The notes under the pieces were generated by a model, which worked only from the letters and a program-made list of their open reading frames with translations, did no database searches and was not told the origin of the DNA. Of a stretch of DNA of 64,000 nt, positions 50,685-59,581 are shown in pieces. The translations under genes and the position numbers were made by a program. Positions within the stretch are counted from its first letter, which is position 1. Each line of letters starts with the position of its first letter. Source of the DNA: Actinomycetota bacterium (GTDB lineage Bacteria; Actinomycetota; Geothermincolia; Geothermincolales; RBG-13-55-18); contig JACIXB010000017.1 of the NCBI GenBank assembly GCA_014360685.1, forward strand, positions 171,761 through 235,760, given 5' to 3'.

Positions 50685-50800
50685 GTACGACCCCCGCTTT
50701 ATGTACGACCCCCGCTTTCCGCTTGCCCTTCACCCGTTCCGGAATCCGGCATTCAGGCGAACTTGCCCTTCACCCTCTCGGGTTCCCGGCATTCACGTTA
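50683..50800. repeat. Short tandem duplications: 18-bp unit x2 and about 40-bp imperfect unit x2
   Basis: atgtacgacccccgcttt at about 50683 and 50701; cttgcccttcaccc...ccggcattca at 50722 and 50762. Confidence 0.8.
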
Positions 50801-51256
50801 GAAGATCTTCTTCTCCCACCAGCGCTCCTTTCCGCCCTTTCCGTTCCTGTAAGTGCGCGCGTTTATTTTCTGCCGGGGTGCCGGAGGTACGGCCGCCTCT
50901 TCCACCTCCGGACAACAGGGGTCTTCCAGCGCTTGCGCCCTCTCCTCGTGGTGCAGGACCAGGGCCGCCACCACCTTGGCGGGTGAGTCCTTCATGCGAC
51001 CAAGCATCTCCTCCCAACCCTCCCTGGGGTTGCCCATGGCCCGGTATACTTCCAGCAGGTGGTCGGCGAAGACGAAGGCCAGGGGCTTCAATTCCGATTC
51101 ATAGAGCTCCCGGTCCACGGGAGTGAACTCCTCGAAGGGCACGTCCATGAGGTTCAGGAGGTGCTGGGGGGCTTGAAGTCCTTTCTCCTCGAACTTACGC
51201 TCCAACTTCCTGGTGAAGAAGCTGCGGATCACCTTTCGCGGGCTCGCAGTTCTCAT
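50798..51256 (-). CDS. Hypothetical protein
   Basis: MRTASPRKVIRSFFTRKLERKFEEKGLQAPQHLLNLMDVPFEEFTPVDRELYESELKPLAFVFADHLLEVYRAMG...; GGAG before ATG. Confidence 0.65.
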   Translation of the reverse strand: MRTASPRKVIRSFFTRKLERKFEEKGLQAPQHLLNLMDVPFEEFTPVDRELYESELKPLAFVFADHLLEVYRAMGNPREGWEEMLGRMKDSPAKVVAALVLHHEERAQALEDPCCPEVEEAAVPPAPRQKINARTYRNGKGGKERWWEKKIF

Positions 51257-51412
51257 GGTTTGCTCCGGGATTCCTTCCACCTTTCTCACCTCGCCGCCGG
51301 TCCTTGCCTCCTCCAGTGGGTTCCGCTCTTCAATATATCGGATGGGTGCGCCTTTTCTTGAACTAATCTATAATACGCTTGCATCCGGATTAAAGAGGGG
51401 AGGGGCGGATTG

Positions 51413-52150
51413 ATGGACATCCTACCTGCCCACATCGGCATCATCATGGACGGCAACGGGCGTTGGGCCCGGATGCGCGGCCTTCCCCGCATCGAGGGAC
51501 ACCGGCAGGGCGAGGAATCCATCATGGAGGCGGTGAGGTTCTGTGCCGAGCGGGGGATAAAGGCCCTCTCCCTCTTCGCCTTCTCCACCGAGAACTGGGA
51601 GCGTCCCCCGGAGGAAGTGCGCTTCCTGGTGAACATGAGCCGCGAGGTCCTGCGCAAGAGGCTGGAGGAGTTCATGAAGCTCGGGGTGCGCCTAAGGCAC
51701 CTGGGGAGGAGGGACCGCATCCCGGAGAAGATACTGGCCTGGTTCGACCTCGCGGCCGCGGTGACCGCCGAGAACCGCGGCTTGAACCTGAATATCAATT
51801 TCAATTACGGCGGAAGGAGGGAGATCCTGGACGCCTCCCTACGGGCGGCGGAGTCGGTGAGGCGCGGGAGCTTGACGCCGGATGTAATAGACGAGGGTAC
51901 CTTGAGGGGGTTTTTCTATGCCCCCGATCTTCCGGACATGGACCTCCTCATACGCACGGCCGGGGAGATGCGCATCAGCAACTTCATGCTCTGGCACCTC
52001 GCGGAGGCCGAGATAGTGGTTACGCCGGTGCTTTGGCCGGACTTCGGGAGGAAGGATCTGGAAAAAGCCCTCCAGGAATACCGGTGCCGGAAATACATGG
52101 AAAAAAGCGACTACCATCCCCCCGCCGGGGCCGGTTCCCGTAACCGTTGA
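51413..52150 (+). CDS. uppS: Polyprenyl (undecaprenyl) diphosphate synthase
   Basis: HIGIIMDGNGRWARMRGLPRIEGHRQG, LSLFAFSTENWERP, NINFNYGGRREIL, DLLIRTAGEMRISNFMLW. Confidence 0.95.
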   Translation: MDILPAHIGIIMDGNGRWARMRGLPRIEGHRQGEESIMEAVRFCAERGIKALSLFAFSTENWERPPEEVRFLVNMSREVLRKRLEEFMKLGVRLRHLGRRDRIPEKILAWFDLAAAVTAENRGLNLNINFNYGGRREILDASLRAAESVRRGSLTPDVIDEGTLRGFFYAPDLPDMDLLIRTAGEMRISNFMLWHLAEAEIVVTPVLWPDFGRKDLEKALQEYRCRKYMEKSDYHPPAGAGSRNR

Positions 52151-52184
52151 GCTCCCCGGGAGAATCTTCCGCTCGGGAAGGGCA

Positions 52185-52320
52185 GGGGTACCGGGATGTT
52201 CCACGTAAAAAAAGTAAGGAGATACCATGGCGTCCCGCGCCACCCGGACGCGCGCCACGGCCGGAACCCGGGCCCATGGAGATCAGGGGCACCGATGTAT
52301 TCCACGTAGCAAAGGTCAGG
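52185..52320. repeat. Two-copy imperfect direct repeat, period 101 bp, upstream of histone-like gene
   Basis: aggggtaccgggatgttccacgtaaaaaaagtaagg vs aggggcaccgatgtattccacgtagcaaaggtcagg. Confidence 0.65.
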
Positions 52321-52590
52321 GGATTCTTCGGTCTCCCGCATCGCCCGGTTGCCGGTTCCGGCGCCCTTTTGGCCCTGTTGTCAGAATGTGCCATATCCAT
52401 CTCGTGAGCCGGGATCCCCGGGCTTCGTTTCCCGTGCTTGGCAAAAGGCGGATACGCGGGCAGGTCATGTCTTTAAAAAGGATCAGGGAGCGCCGTTGGG
52501 ATGCCGAAAAAAGGGTTGGGTGGGTGGAAGGAAAAATCGTCCCGGAGAAGAAAATAGGAGAGAGATAAACCCGTGGAAAGGAGTGAGGAG

Positions 52591-52887
52591 ATGGCTACCA
52601 AACCAGCGAAGAAGACCGCGGCCAAGAAGACCGCCGCCAAGAAGCCCGCCGCCAAGAAGACGGCGGCCAAGAAGACCGCGGCCAAGAAGCCCGCCGCCAA
52701 GAAGACGGCGGCAAAGAAGACGGCGACCAAGAAGACCGCCGCCAAGAAGACCGCGGCAAAGAAAACTGCGGCCAAGAAGACGGCGGCCAAGAAGCCCGCC
52801 GCCAAGAAAACCGCGGCCAAGAAGACCGCCGCCAAGAAGCCCGCGGCCAAGAAGACGGCGGCCAAGAAGCCCGCCGCCAAGAAGTAG
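52591..52887 (+). CDS. Histone H1-like Lys/Ala-rich protein made of AKK(T/P)A pentapeptide repeats
   Basis: MATKP + 18 AKK(T/P)A-type pentads + AKK; AAAGGAGTGAGGAG RBS; 15-bp DNA repeat throughout. Confidence 0.8.
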   Translation: MATKPAKKTAAKKTAAKKPAAKKTAAKKTAAKKPAAKKTAAKKTATKKTAAKKTAAKKTAAKKTAAKKPAAKKTAAKKTAAKKPAAKKTAAKKPAAKK

Positions 52888-52943
52888 CGGGCCCCCAACC
52901 CTCGGGGCGGCTCGCCGGTTTTCCCTCGCCGGGTTCCACTGAG

Positions 52944-52980
52944 CGAACGGGTAAGAAAACCGGGGAGCCCGTTTTTTGAC
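52944..52980 (+). terminator. Terminator-like hairpin after histone-like gene
   Basis: aACGGGtaagaaaaccggggagCCCGTttttt. Confidence 0.6.
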
Positions 52981-53006
52981 CGCATCAACCCCCTGTGTCT
53001 ATACTC

Positions 53007-53381
53007 ATGTATATGGGGAGCAAGACGGTTCTGGTGATCGAGGACGATCGCTCCATCGCCAGGCTTATCGAGATAGTACTCAGCGGCAAAGGTTTCCACA
53101 CCCACGTCTGTCTCGACGCCTCCAGCGCGCTGGAGATCTCCAACCGCGTCCGGCCCGACCTGGTAATCCTTGACATCCACATGCCACGGCGCAGCGGCTT
53201 CAACGTCCTAAAGCGCCTCCGGCAGGATGATGCTACGCACGACACGCCCATAGTGGTCTTTTCCGTCCTCACCCGCAGGAAGAGCATCGAGCAGCTGACC
53301 AGGATGGGGGCCAGCGATTTCGTGTGCAAGAGCGAAGGCGTAGACGCGTTGGTGGAGAGGGTCATGGCCATCCTGTCCTGA
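53007..53381 (+). CDS. Single-domain response regulator (receiver only)
   Basis: TVLVIEDDRSIARLIEIVL, DLVILDIHMPRRSGFNVLKRL, VVFSVLTRRKSIEQLTRMGASDFVCKSEG. Confidence 0.9.
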   Translation: MYMGSKTVLVIEDDRSIARLIEIVLSGKGFHTHVCLDASSALEISNRVRPDLVILDIHMPRRSGFNVLKRLRQDDATHDTPIVVFSVLTRRKSIEQLTRMGASDFVCKSEGVDALVERVMAILS

Positions 53382-53401
53382 ACGGCGGGGAGAAGGTGAG
53401 G

Positions 53402-54004
53402 ATGATGGAGGTTCTCGAGGCCATAAGGAAAAGGAGAAGCATTCGCAGGTTCGAGGACCGGCCGGTACCGGAGGAACAGGTGAGAGAAGTACTGGAGGCG
53501 GCCAGGCTTGCTCCCTCGGCCAGCAACCTTCAGACCTGGAAATTCAAGGTGGTTACCGACCCTCGGCTCCGCAAGCTGCTGCGCGAAGCGGCCTTCGACC
53601 AGAAGTTCGTGGAGCGGGCCCCGGTGGTCATCGTGGCCTGTGCCGATTTTTCCGCCTTCGGCGAACGCTCTAAAAGGACGCTGGAACTTGTCCGCTCGGG
53701 GGCGGTAAGGCCCGGGGTGGAGATGATCCTGCGGTTCCTGCGCCGGGAAGGGGATACGGGCATGGAGGAGAGGAACCTGATCAGCGCCTGCATCAACGTG
53801 AGCATCGCCGTCCAGAACATGGTTCTGGCGGCCACTTCCCTCGGGTTGGGGACCTGCTGGGTGCGGGCCTTCGACCCCCAGAAGGTGGCGGAAATACTCT
53901 CCCTCCCTCCCGAGTGCACGCCTCTCATCCTGCTCCCCTTGGGATACCCCCGCGAGGATCCCGAGCCGCGCAGCCGTAAAACCCTGGAGGAGATCCTGCT
54001 CTAA
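53402..54004 (+). CDS. Nitroreductase family protein
   Basis: MEVLEAIRKRRSIRRFEDRPVPEEQVREVLEAARLAPSASNLQTWKF, AVQNMVLAATSLGLGTCWV. Confidence 0.93.
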   Translation: MMEVLEAIRKRRSIRRFEDRPVPEEQVREVLEAARLAPSASNLQTWKFKVVTDPRLRKLLREAAFDQKFVERAPVVIVACADFSAFGERSKRTLELVRSGAVRPGVEMILRFLRREGDTGMEERNLISACINVSIAVQNMVLAATSLGLGTCWVRAFDPQKVAEILSLPPECTPLILLPLGYPREDPEPRSRKTLEEILL

Positions 54005-54103
54005 CCGAGGGAAGCGGGGATTCCGCCGCCTTCCGCCCCACGGGTTTCCGCTGCCCGCTTTTCCCGCGGAGGTTCCAGGCGGGCCGCCTCGGGAGCGGCG
54101 GGC

Positions 54104-55057
54104 TCAACCTTCGTACGGCGCGCCGGGGTCTCCTTGCCGGCCGGAGAACCAGTCCGCCAGGCGGCAGAGGGTGCAGGGGTCCTGGGTGGCCGGTTCTCCG
54201 CAGCGGGAACAGGGTTTCGCCGGGACCAAGGAATCCGGGTCCCGCGAGGGGAGTACCTCCTTCAGGGAAAGAGCGAGCTGCAGTTTGCTGGAAGGGATTA
54301 CCTTTTCCATGTGCTCGAAGACCTCCTTGAGGGCATGGCCGTGGGGGCTCCAGGTGGGACATTTCTCCTCGAACACCGGAAGGCCGCGCAGCCGGCAGTA
54401 GACCAGGTTCAACCTCTCCGGCATGTAGTAGAGGGGCTTTATCTTGCGCACCAACCCGTTCTCCGGCGGGAGCACCGGCTGCGGAACCAGGTACTTGCGG
54501 GAGAGAAGGTTCTTGAAGGCGAAGAGGAGGATGTCCTCCAGGGTGTGGGCGGTGGCCACCGCCTGCGCTCCCATCCTGGTTGCCTCGCGGTTGAAGAGGG
54601 CTCGCTTGACGGCCCCGCACACGGCGCACGGATGCCATCCCTTGACGCGCTGCACGCGCAGTCCCATGTCCCCGATGCGGACCACCCGGAGCTCCACCTG
54701 CGCCAGGGCGCACTGCTCCTCCACCACCTGGAGGTTGCGGTCGGAGAAGTCCCCCATGTTGAGATGGAAATGGAGGGCCGCGAGGTCGAAGCCCATGACC
54801 ACCCCCAGTCGCTTCAAGGCGTAAAGGAGGGCCACCGAGTCCTTGCCGCCCGAGAGGGCCACCGCCACCTTCTCCCCTTCCCTCACCATGTCGTGGTTTT
54901 CCAGGGCGCGCCTGACGCGCCTCTCGAAGAAGCGGAGGTAACAAGGCGGGCATAGCTTGAGGTTGAATTCCGTCAAGCGCAATACGTGGGTCCGCGCTCC
55001 GCAGATGCGGCAACGGCCCTCCACGGTGTGCACGGGGAGCGATTCCCTGCCGTACAT
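54104..55057 (-). CDS. PP-loop tRNA thiolation protein (TtuA/Ctu1/NcsA-like) with zinc fingers
   Basis: CRICGARTHV...CPPCY, VAVALSGGKDSVALLYAL, CAVCGAVKRALFN, terminal CSRCGEPATQDPCTLCRL. Confidence 0.85.
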   Translation of the reverse strand: MYGRESLPVHTVEGRCRICGARTHVLRLTEFNLKLCPPCYLRFFERRVRRALENHDMVREGEKVAVALSGGKDSVALLYALKRLGVVMGFDLAALHFHLNMGDFSDRNLQVVEEQCALAQVELRVVRIGDMGLRVQRVKGWHPCAVCGAVKRALFNREATRMGAQAVATAHTLEDILLFAFKNLLSRKYLVPQPVLPPENGLVRKIKPLYYMPERLNLVYCRLRGLPVFEEKCPTWSPHGHALKEVFEHMEKVIPSSKLQLALSLKEVLPSRDPDSLVPAKPCSRCGEPATQDPCTLCRLADWFSGRQGDPGAPYEG

Positions 55058-55142
55058 GGGAATAATTTTACAAAAGGGGGATCAAGGGTTGAAATGCGGA
55101 AGTGCGGAGAAAGGAGGGCCGACGTTTTGACGACGCCACGCC

Positions 55143-56414
55143 TCACTCCCCCCTCGCGGAGGATAGTTCAGGGCCGAGACGGCCTTCCCCTTCCGCGGGG
55201 TGTGCCAGGGGGAGCCGTGTGACCAGGGTCAACCAACCTCCGGAAGCCCTTATCGCGCTGAAGGTGCCGCCGTGGGCGGCGATGATCCGGCGGGCTATGG
55301 CCAGGTCAAGGTCCTCCTCGCCGGCGTCCCAGTGGGCCATGGGGTGGAGCCTGGGGCTCTCGCCAAGGAAGGTCGCCTGGCGGTTCCGCACGTTGACCGT
55401 GTACACCAGCTCCTCCCCTTCCGCTTTCAGGGAAATGCGTACCTCCGAGCCGCTGCCGAAACGGCGCGAGATGAAGTAGAACATGCCGTTTACGGCCCGG
55501 CTCATCCTCTTCACGTCCACCATGGCCGGGGGGAGGTCGGGGGAAAAGCTGCGCACCACACCTCGGGCGTCGCACACCTGTTCCAGGGCGGGCAATCCCG
55601 CCTCCACCAGCTTCTCCAGCGGGTAGAGTTCGCGCTGCAGGGTCGCCTTTCCGGATTCCAGGCGCGAGACGTCCAGGAGGTCCTCTACCAGTCGCCCGAG
55701 ATTCTCGGCCTCGCGGCGGATGATGGCCAGGTATTCCCTCTCCGTGTCCGGATCCAAAGGCTTGGAGGCCAGCATCTCGCCGAAGCCCTGCAGCGAGGTG
55801 ATGGGGGTGCGCATCTCGAAGCTCACCGCGGAAACGAAGCCCGATGCCGCCCGGTTCCTGTCCGCGAGTTTACGCAGTTCCTCCATGGAACGGGATCTTT
55901 CCCGGTTCTGCCGCCGGGCTTCCGCGCTCAGTCGCTGGAACAGGAAGGAGACCAGGATGAGGAAGAAGACCTGCGAACAAATGAGCTGGGTGTCTCCGGA
56001 AGACGGGCGATGGAAGATTATGGAGGCCGCCGAATAGGCGACCACGGAGACGCTCATCAGGAGCGCGGAGAGACCCGGGGCCGAGAGCATCCCGCAGCCG
56101 AAGGCGGCGATCAGGAGGAGCAAGGGGAAGAGGGGGCTTTTCGCTCCCCCGCTCAGGGAGACCGCCGCCGCCGCCAGGGCCAGGTCCAGCACCAGGAGGA
56201 TGAACACCAGGGGGAGCAGGGAACGGCTCAGGATGCCTTCCCGGTAGGGCAGGACCACGGTGACCGTGTTGACCAGCAGGATTCCCAGCAGGGGAAGAAG
56301 TGCCGCAAAGGTGTTCACCTCTTCCCTGTGGGGCAGGAAGAGCAGCGCCGCGGCCAAAGGGACGGCCACCCAGAGGGAATTACCCAGAGTCCGGGCCATG
56401 TTGCCCCTGAACAT
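55143..56414 (-). CDS. Multispan membrane histidine-kinase-like protein lacking the phospho-acceptor His (pseudokinase)
   Basis: Six-TM-like N terminus; H-box reads FVSAVSFEMRTPITSLQGFGEM (Phe where His is expected); ATPase N and G1 boxes eroded. Confidence 0.85.
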   Translation of the reverse strand: MFRGNMARTLGNSLWVAVPLAAALLFLPHREEVNTFAALLPLLGILLVNTVTVVLPYREGILSRSLLPLVFILLVLDLALAAAAVSLSGGAKSPLFPLLLLIAAFGCGMLSAPGLSALLMSVSVVAYSAASIIFHRPSSGDTQLICSQVFFLILVSFLFQRLSAEARRQNRERSRSMEELRKLADRNRAASGFVSAVSFEMRTPITSLQGFGEMLASKPLDPDTEREYLAIIRREAENLGRLVEDLLDVSRLESGKATLQRELYPLEKLVEAGLPALEQVCDARGVVRSFSPDLPPAMVDVKRMSRAVNGMFYFISRRFGSGSEVRISLKAEGEELVYTVNVRNRQATFLGESPRLHPMAHWDAGEEDLDLAIARRIIAAHGGTFSAIRASGGWLTLVTRLPLAHPAEGEGRLGPELSSARGE

Positions 56415-56536
56415 ACCGGCTCACCCCCGGTGCACGTCTTCCCGGGCGCCGGGAGGACGAAGCGGCGTCCCCGGTTCAACCCCCGGGCCTGGGAGGCGGA
56501 TCCCGAAGCGACCCGGCGAACGGGTTGTTTTGCACC

Positions 56537-57793
56537 TCAACGGCTGTCACCCCCGCGGATGGGAAGGTACACGGTGAAGGTGCTTCCCCTGCCGGGTTCG
56601 CTCCGGGCGGTTATCTTTCCGCCGTGCAGTTCCACCAGGTGCTTGACGATGGCCAGGCCAAGGCCGGTTCCGCTGATGCCCGTGGCTTCGTCCCGCTCCA
56701 CGCGGCTGAACCTCTCGAAGATGCGGGGAAGCTCCTCCGGAGGGATGCCTATCCCCTCGTCCCGCACGGATACGGTCACGTACCTTCCCTCTCGACCCGT
56801 CTCCACTTCAACCTTCCCGCCCCCCGGCGAATACTTTATGGCGTTGCTGAGCAGGTTCTGCAGCACCTGGCGGAGGCGCTCCGGGTCGGCGAAAACGGTG
56901 GGAATGTCTCGGGACCCCTTGTACTCCAGCCGGTGGACGTCCGTCTGGGAACGGAAGAAGTCCATCTCCCCGAGTACCAGCTCGGATACGTCCACCGGTT
57001 CGCGGTTGAGCTCCAGCCCGGCCTCGATCCTCGAGAGGTTCAGGAGGTTGGTGACCAGGCGGGAGAGGCGTTCCGATTCCGTGAGGATTATATGGTAGTA
57101 TTCCTTCCGCTTCTCCGGCGGAGTGTCCGGGTAGGCGGCCATCTCGCTGAAGCCCTGGATAGAGGTGAGGGGCGTGCGGATCTCGTGGGCCACCATGGAC
57201 ACGTATTCCGATTTGGCGTTCTCCAGCCGGCGTATGAAGTCGCCCAGCCCGGCCATCTCCCGGCGCGACTGCTCCAGGCGCCACAGCTCCTGGGCGAGGC
57301 GGTTGGAGAGGAAGCAGGCCAGGTAGAGGTAGAGCACGTTGAAGGAGAGAGGCTGCAGGTCCTGTGGCGTGAAGGGACGGGAGGAAAGGGATACGGCCAG
57401 GTACAAGCCGGCCAGTATGGAGGTGCTCAGAAGCGCCGTCGAAGGCTCGAAGAAGGCTCCGGCTATCACCGGCCCCGGGAGCAGGGCGTAATAGAGGGGG
57501 CTGGACAGCTTGTCGCTGAAGAAGACGGCGGCGCACACCAAGGCGTAGTAGGCGGCGAGCCCCAGGAAGAAGGGGGGTACGCGGGCAAGGATCTTCCCCT
57601 GCCTGCTGGGATAGAGGAGGATGAGGTGATGAGCGAATACCAATATGGAGAGGGCGGCCAGGATCACGTAGAGCATGGAGTGGTCCATCTTCTGGTCGTG
57701 GGGGAGGTGGATGATGAGGGCGGCCGCCGCTATGCCCACGGCTGCGAAGGCGGTCAACTGCTCGGCCAACTTCCTCTGAAAGTCGGTTTCCAT
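56537..57793 (-). CDS. Multispan membrane sensor histidine kinase (intact HisKA-HATPase_c)
   Basis: VSMVAHEIRTPLTSIQGFSEM, RLRQVLQNLLSNAIKYS, VRDEGIGIPPEELPRIFERFSR, GTGLGLAIVKHLVELHGG. Confidence 0.95.
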   Translation of the reverse strand: METDFQRKLAEQLTAFAAVGIAAAALIIHLPHDQKMDHSMLYVILAALSILVFAHHLILLYPSRQGKILARVPPFFLGLAAYYALVCAAVFFSDKLSSPLYYALLPGPVIAGAFFEPSTALLSTSILAGLYLAVSLSSRPFTPQDLQPLSFNVLYLYLACFLSNRLAQELWRLEQSRREMAGLGDFIRRLENAKSEYVSMVAHEIRTPLTSIQGFSEMAAYPDTPPEKRKEYYHIILTESERLSRLVTNLLNLSRIEAGLELNREPVDVSELVLGEMDFFRSQTDVHRLEYKGSRDIPTVFADPERLRQVLQNLLSNAIKYSPGGGKVEVETGREGRYVTVSVRDEGIGIPPEELPRIFERFSRVERDEATGISGTGLGLAIVKHLVELHGGKITARSEPGRGSTFTVYLPIRGGDSR

Positions 57794-58240
57794 GGCTCGC
57801 CGCTCATCTCCTTGACGGTAAGGACCCAAGCCATGTCCTCCGCCCTACCCGCTCTCCGCGGGTATCGCGGCACGCGTGCCCGTTTCTCCGGAGGGACGCA
57901 CGCGCCTCAATCCCATTCTATCCTCCGGGCGGCGTTTCTTGCCCCACCACCTCTCTGGTCCATAGTCGGGAAGGCCGGGCGTCTCCTTAAACGGCGCGTT
58001 TTCCGCCCATCGCCGCCGAGATGCCGAGACGGCGTAGGGTTCCTGTCTCCACGGGCAGCGGGGTCGTCCGGTTTCCGCACCCGGATAGGCTGTCGCAGGC
58101 GGACGGTTGTGCCGGTGGCGGAAACCCCCCGTGGCCTCGCCGAGTGGGGGAAAAGCAAAGCCCAGCCCGGCCAGGAGCAAGGCGGCGGGAGGGCTTCCGG
58201 TTGATAAATAAAGGGGTGGGAAGGTTACGGGAAAAGGTAA

Positions 58241-58264
58241 GGGGGCGGGTCCCGGCCCGCCCCC
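58241..58264. terminator. GC-rich perfect hairpin downstream of the 58285 gene
   Basis: GGGGGCGGG-tcccgg-CCCGCCCCC, followed on the minus strand by ttaccttttcc. Confidence 0.8.
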
Positions 58265-58284
58265 GACGCCCTCGTCGGTGGCCG

Positions 58285-59004
58285 TCAATATTCCATTATC
58301 TGGGAAAGGGGTATGTCCGCCAGGTGGGTGGTGGTGAAGTAGGCGCTGCCGTCCCTGGCCCACCCCAGGTCCTGGGCGTAGCCGTAGGGGTTCACGTGAT
58401 AAGTATAGGTCTTGCTGGGCAGGCTCCAATCCCACGTCTCCAGCAGGCCGTTGACCTCTATGTAGGCGGTGGCGGGATCGATGGCCGCGCCGTTGGTGTC
58501 GAAGGTGAAGAAGAGGCGCACGCTCCCGCCGAGGTGATCGGGGTAGCGGGCCCCGAGGTCGTTATGGGTGTGGTTTCCCCTCCTCCAGAGATAGGAGCTG
58601 TTGCTGCAACTCTTGCCGTAGAGGATGTAGGATCGGCCTCCGCTGTGCAGGATGAGCTGGAGGGGCATGTAATCCAGGGGCCGGTCGTTGGTCAGCCATT
58701 CCACGGTGATGTAGAGATGCACATAATTGGCCCCGCTCCAGGCGGCGTTGTATTCACCGGGTGAATAGACGTTGATGATGGCGCTCTGAGGGTCGACGTC
58801 CGCGGAGGGCATGGCGTTCCGGAAGATGTAGCGGTAATCTCCCCAGGTGACATGGGGCTTGGTGGGTTCCGCCGACGCCTGTTCCTCTTGCGCCTCCTCT
58901 TGCCGGGCCGTCCCCTCCGTCTCCCCTTCCTGGGCCCACGACCAGCCCATGAGCATGACCAGGAGGAGGGAGCATATCACAGCGATGAGTATGGACCTCT
59001 TCAT
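58285..59004 (-). CDS. Secreted hypothetical protein
   Basis: Signal peptide [25 protein letters not shown] then Glu-rich linker and globular [54 protein letters not shown]. Confidence 0.75.
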   Translation of the reverse strand: MKRSILIAVICSLLLVMLMGWSWAQEGETEGTARQEEAQEEQASAEPTKPHVTWGDYRYIFRNAMPSADVDPQSAIINVYSPGEYNAAWSGANYVHLYITVEWLTNDRPLDYMPLQLILHSGGRSYILYGKSCSNSSYLWRRGNHTHNDLGARYPDHLGGSVRLFFTFDTNGAAIDPATAYIEVNGLLETWDWSLPSKTYTYHVNPYGYAQDLGWARDGSAYFTTTHLADIPLSQIMEY

Positions 59005-59581
59005 CCCTCGACCCCCTTCCCGTGCTTCTCCTTCCCGGAAAAAGGAAATAACTTTCCAAGCTTTCCAATTTTAACATATCGGCGCCTGCCGCCGCCGCCT
59101 TGACCCGCCGGTCAAACGGCGTTTTCCTGTAACCGGATGGGGAGAAGCGGGGGCCGGCTTGAGGTGGCGGTGAAGGAGAGCGGGTACCTCGTGACTCTCA
59201 TCGCCTTCTTTCGTGTTCCCTGGCTGGAAAATATATTTTGCATGTCGCCATGTCCTTGGGATGTCGCCATGAGCCGGGCCGATAGGAAACCTGGATCCTG
59301 CAGGCTGGGAAGTCGGCATTTCCCGCCGCATTCCAATGAAAATGAGTGACGATCATCCCCGCGGCTCGCTTCGACGAGCTGTTAAGAAGCGTGCAACTTC
59401 AAGGCGTCCCGCTGACGGCGGTAGGCCGTTCGCCGTTACGTGAAGGACGCTGAAAGGATGCGCCGGGTCCGACCTGCGCTTCGCGCTCTCAAGGCGGGAG
59501 AGCGGGGTACATCCATGGTTTTTTACCGGTCTTGGGCGCCTTGCCCGGGCTTGGCGCCGGGCGTTTCGCCTCCGGCGGGGC

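Noticed and set aside
55200-57098. 632-aa plus-strand ORF opposite the two kinases
   Set aside because: Antisense to well-supported HisKA/HATPase sequence; low-complexity Gln/Gly/Glu composition.
59229-59276. atgtcgccatg short direct repeat
   Set aside because: Only two 11-bp copies in a non-coding stretch with no associated structure; too weak to claim.
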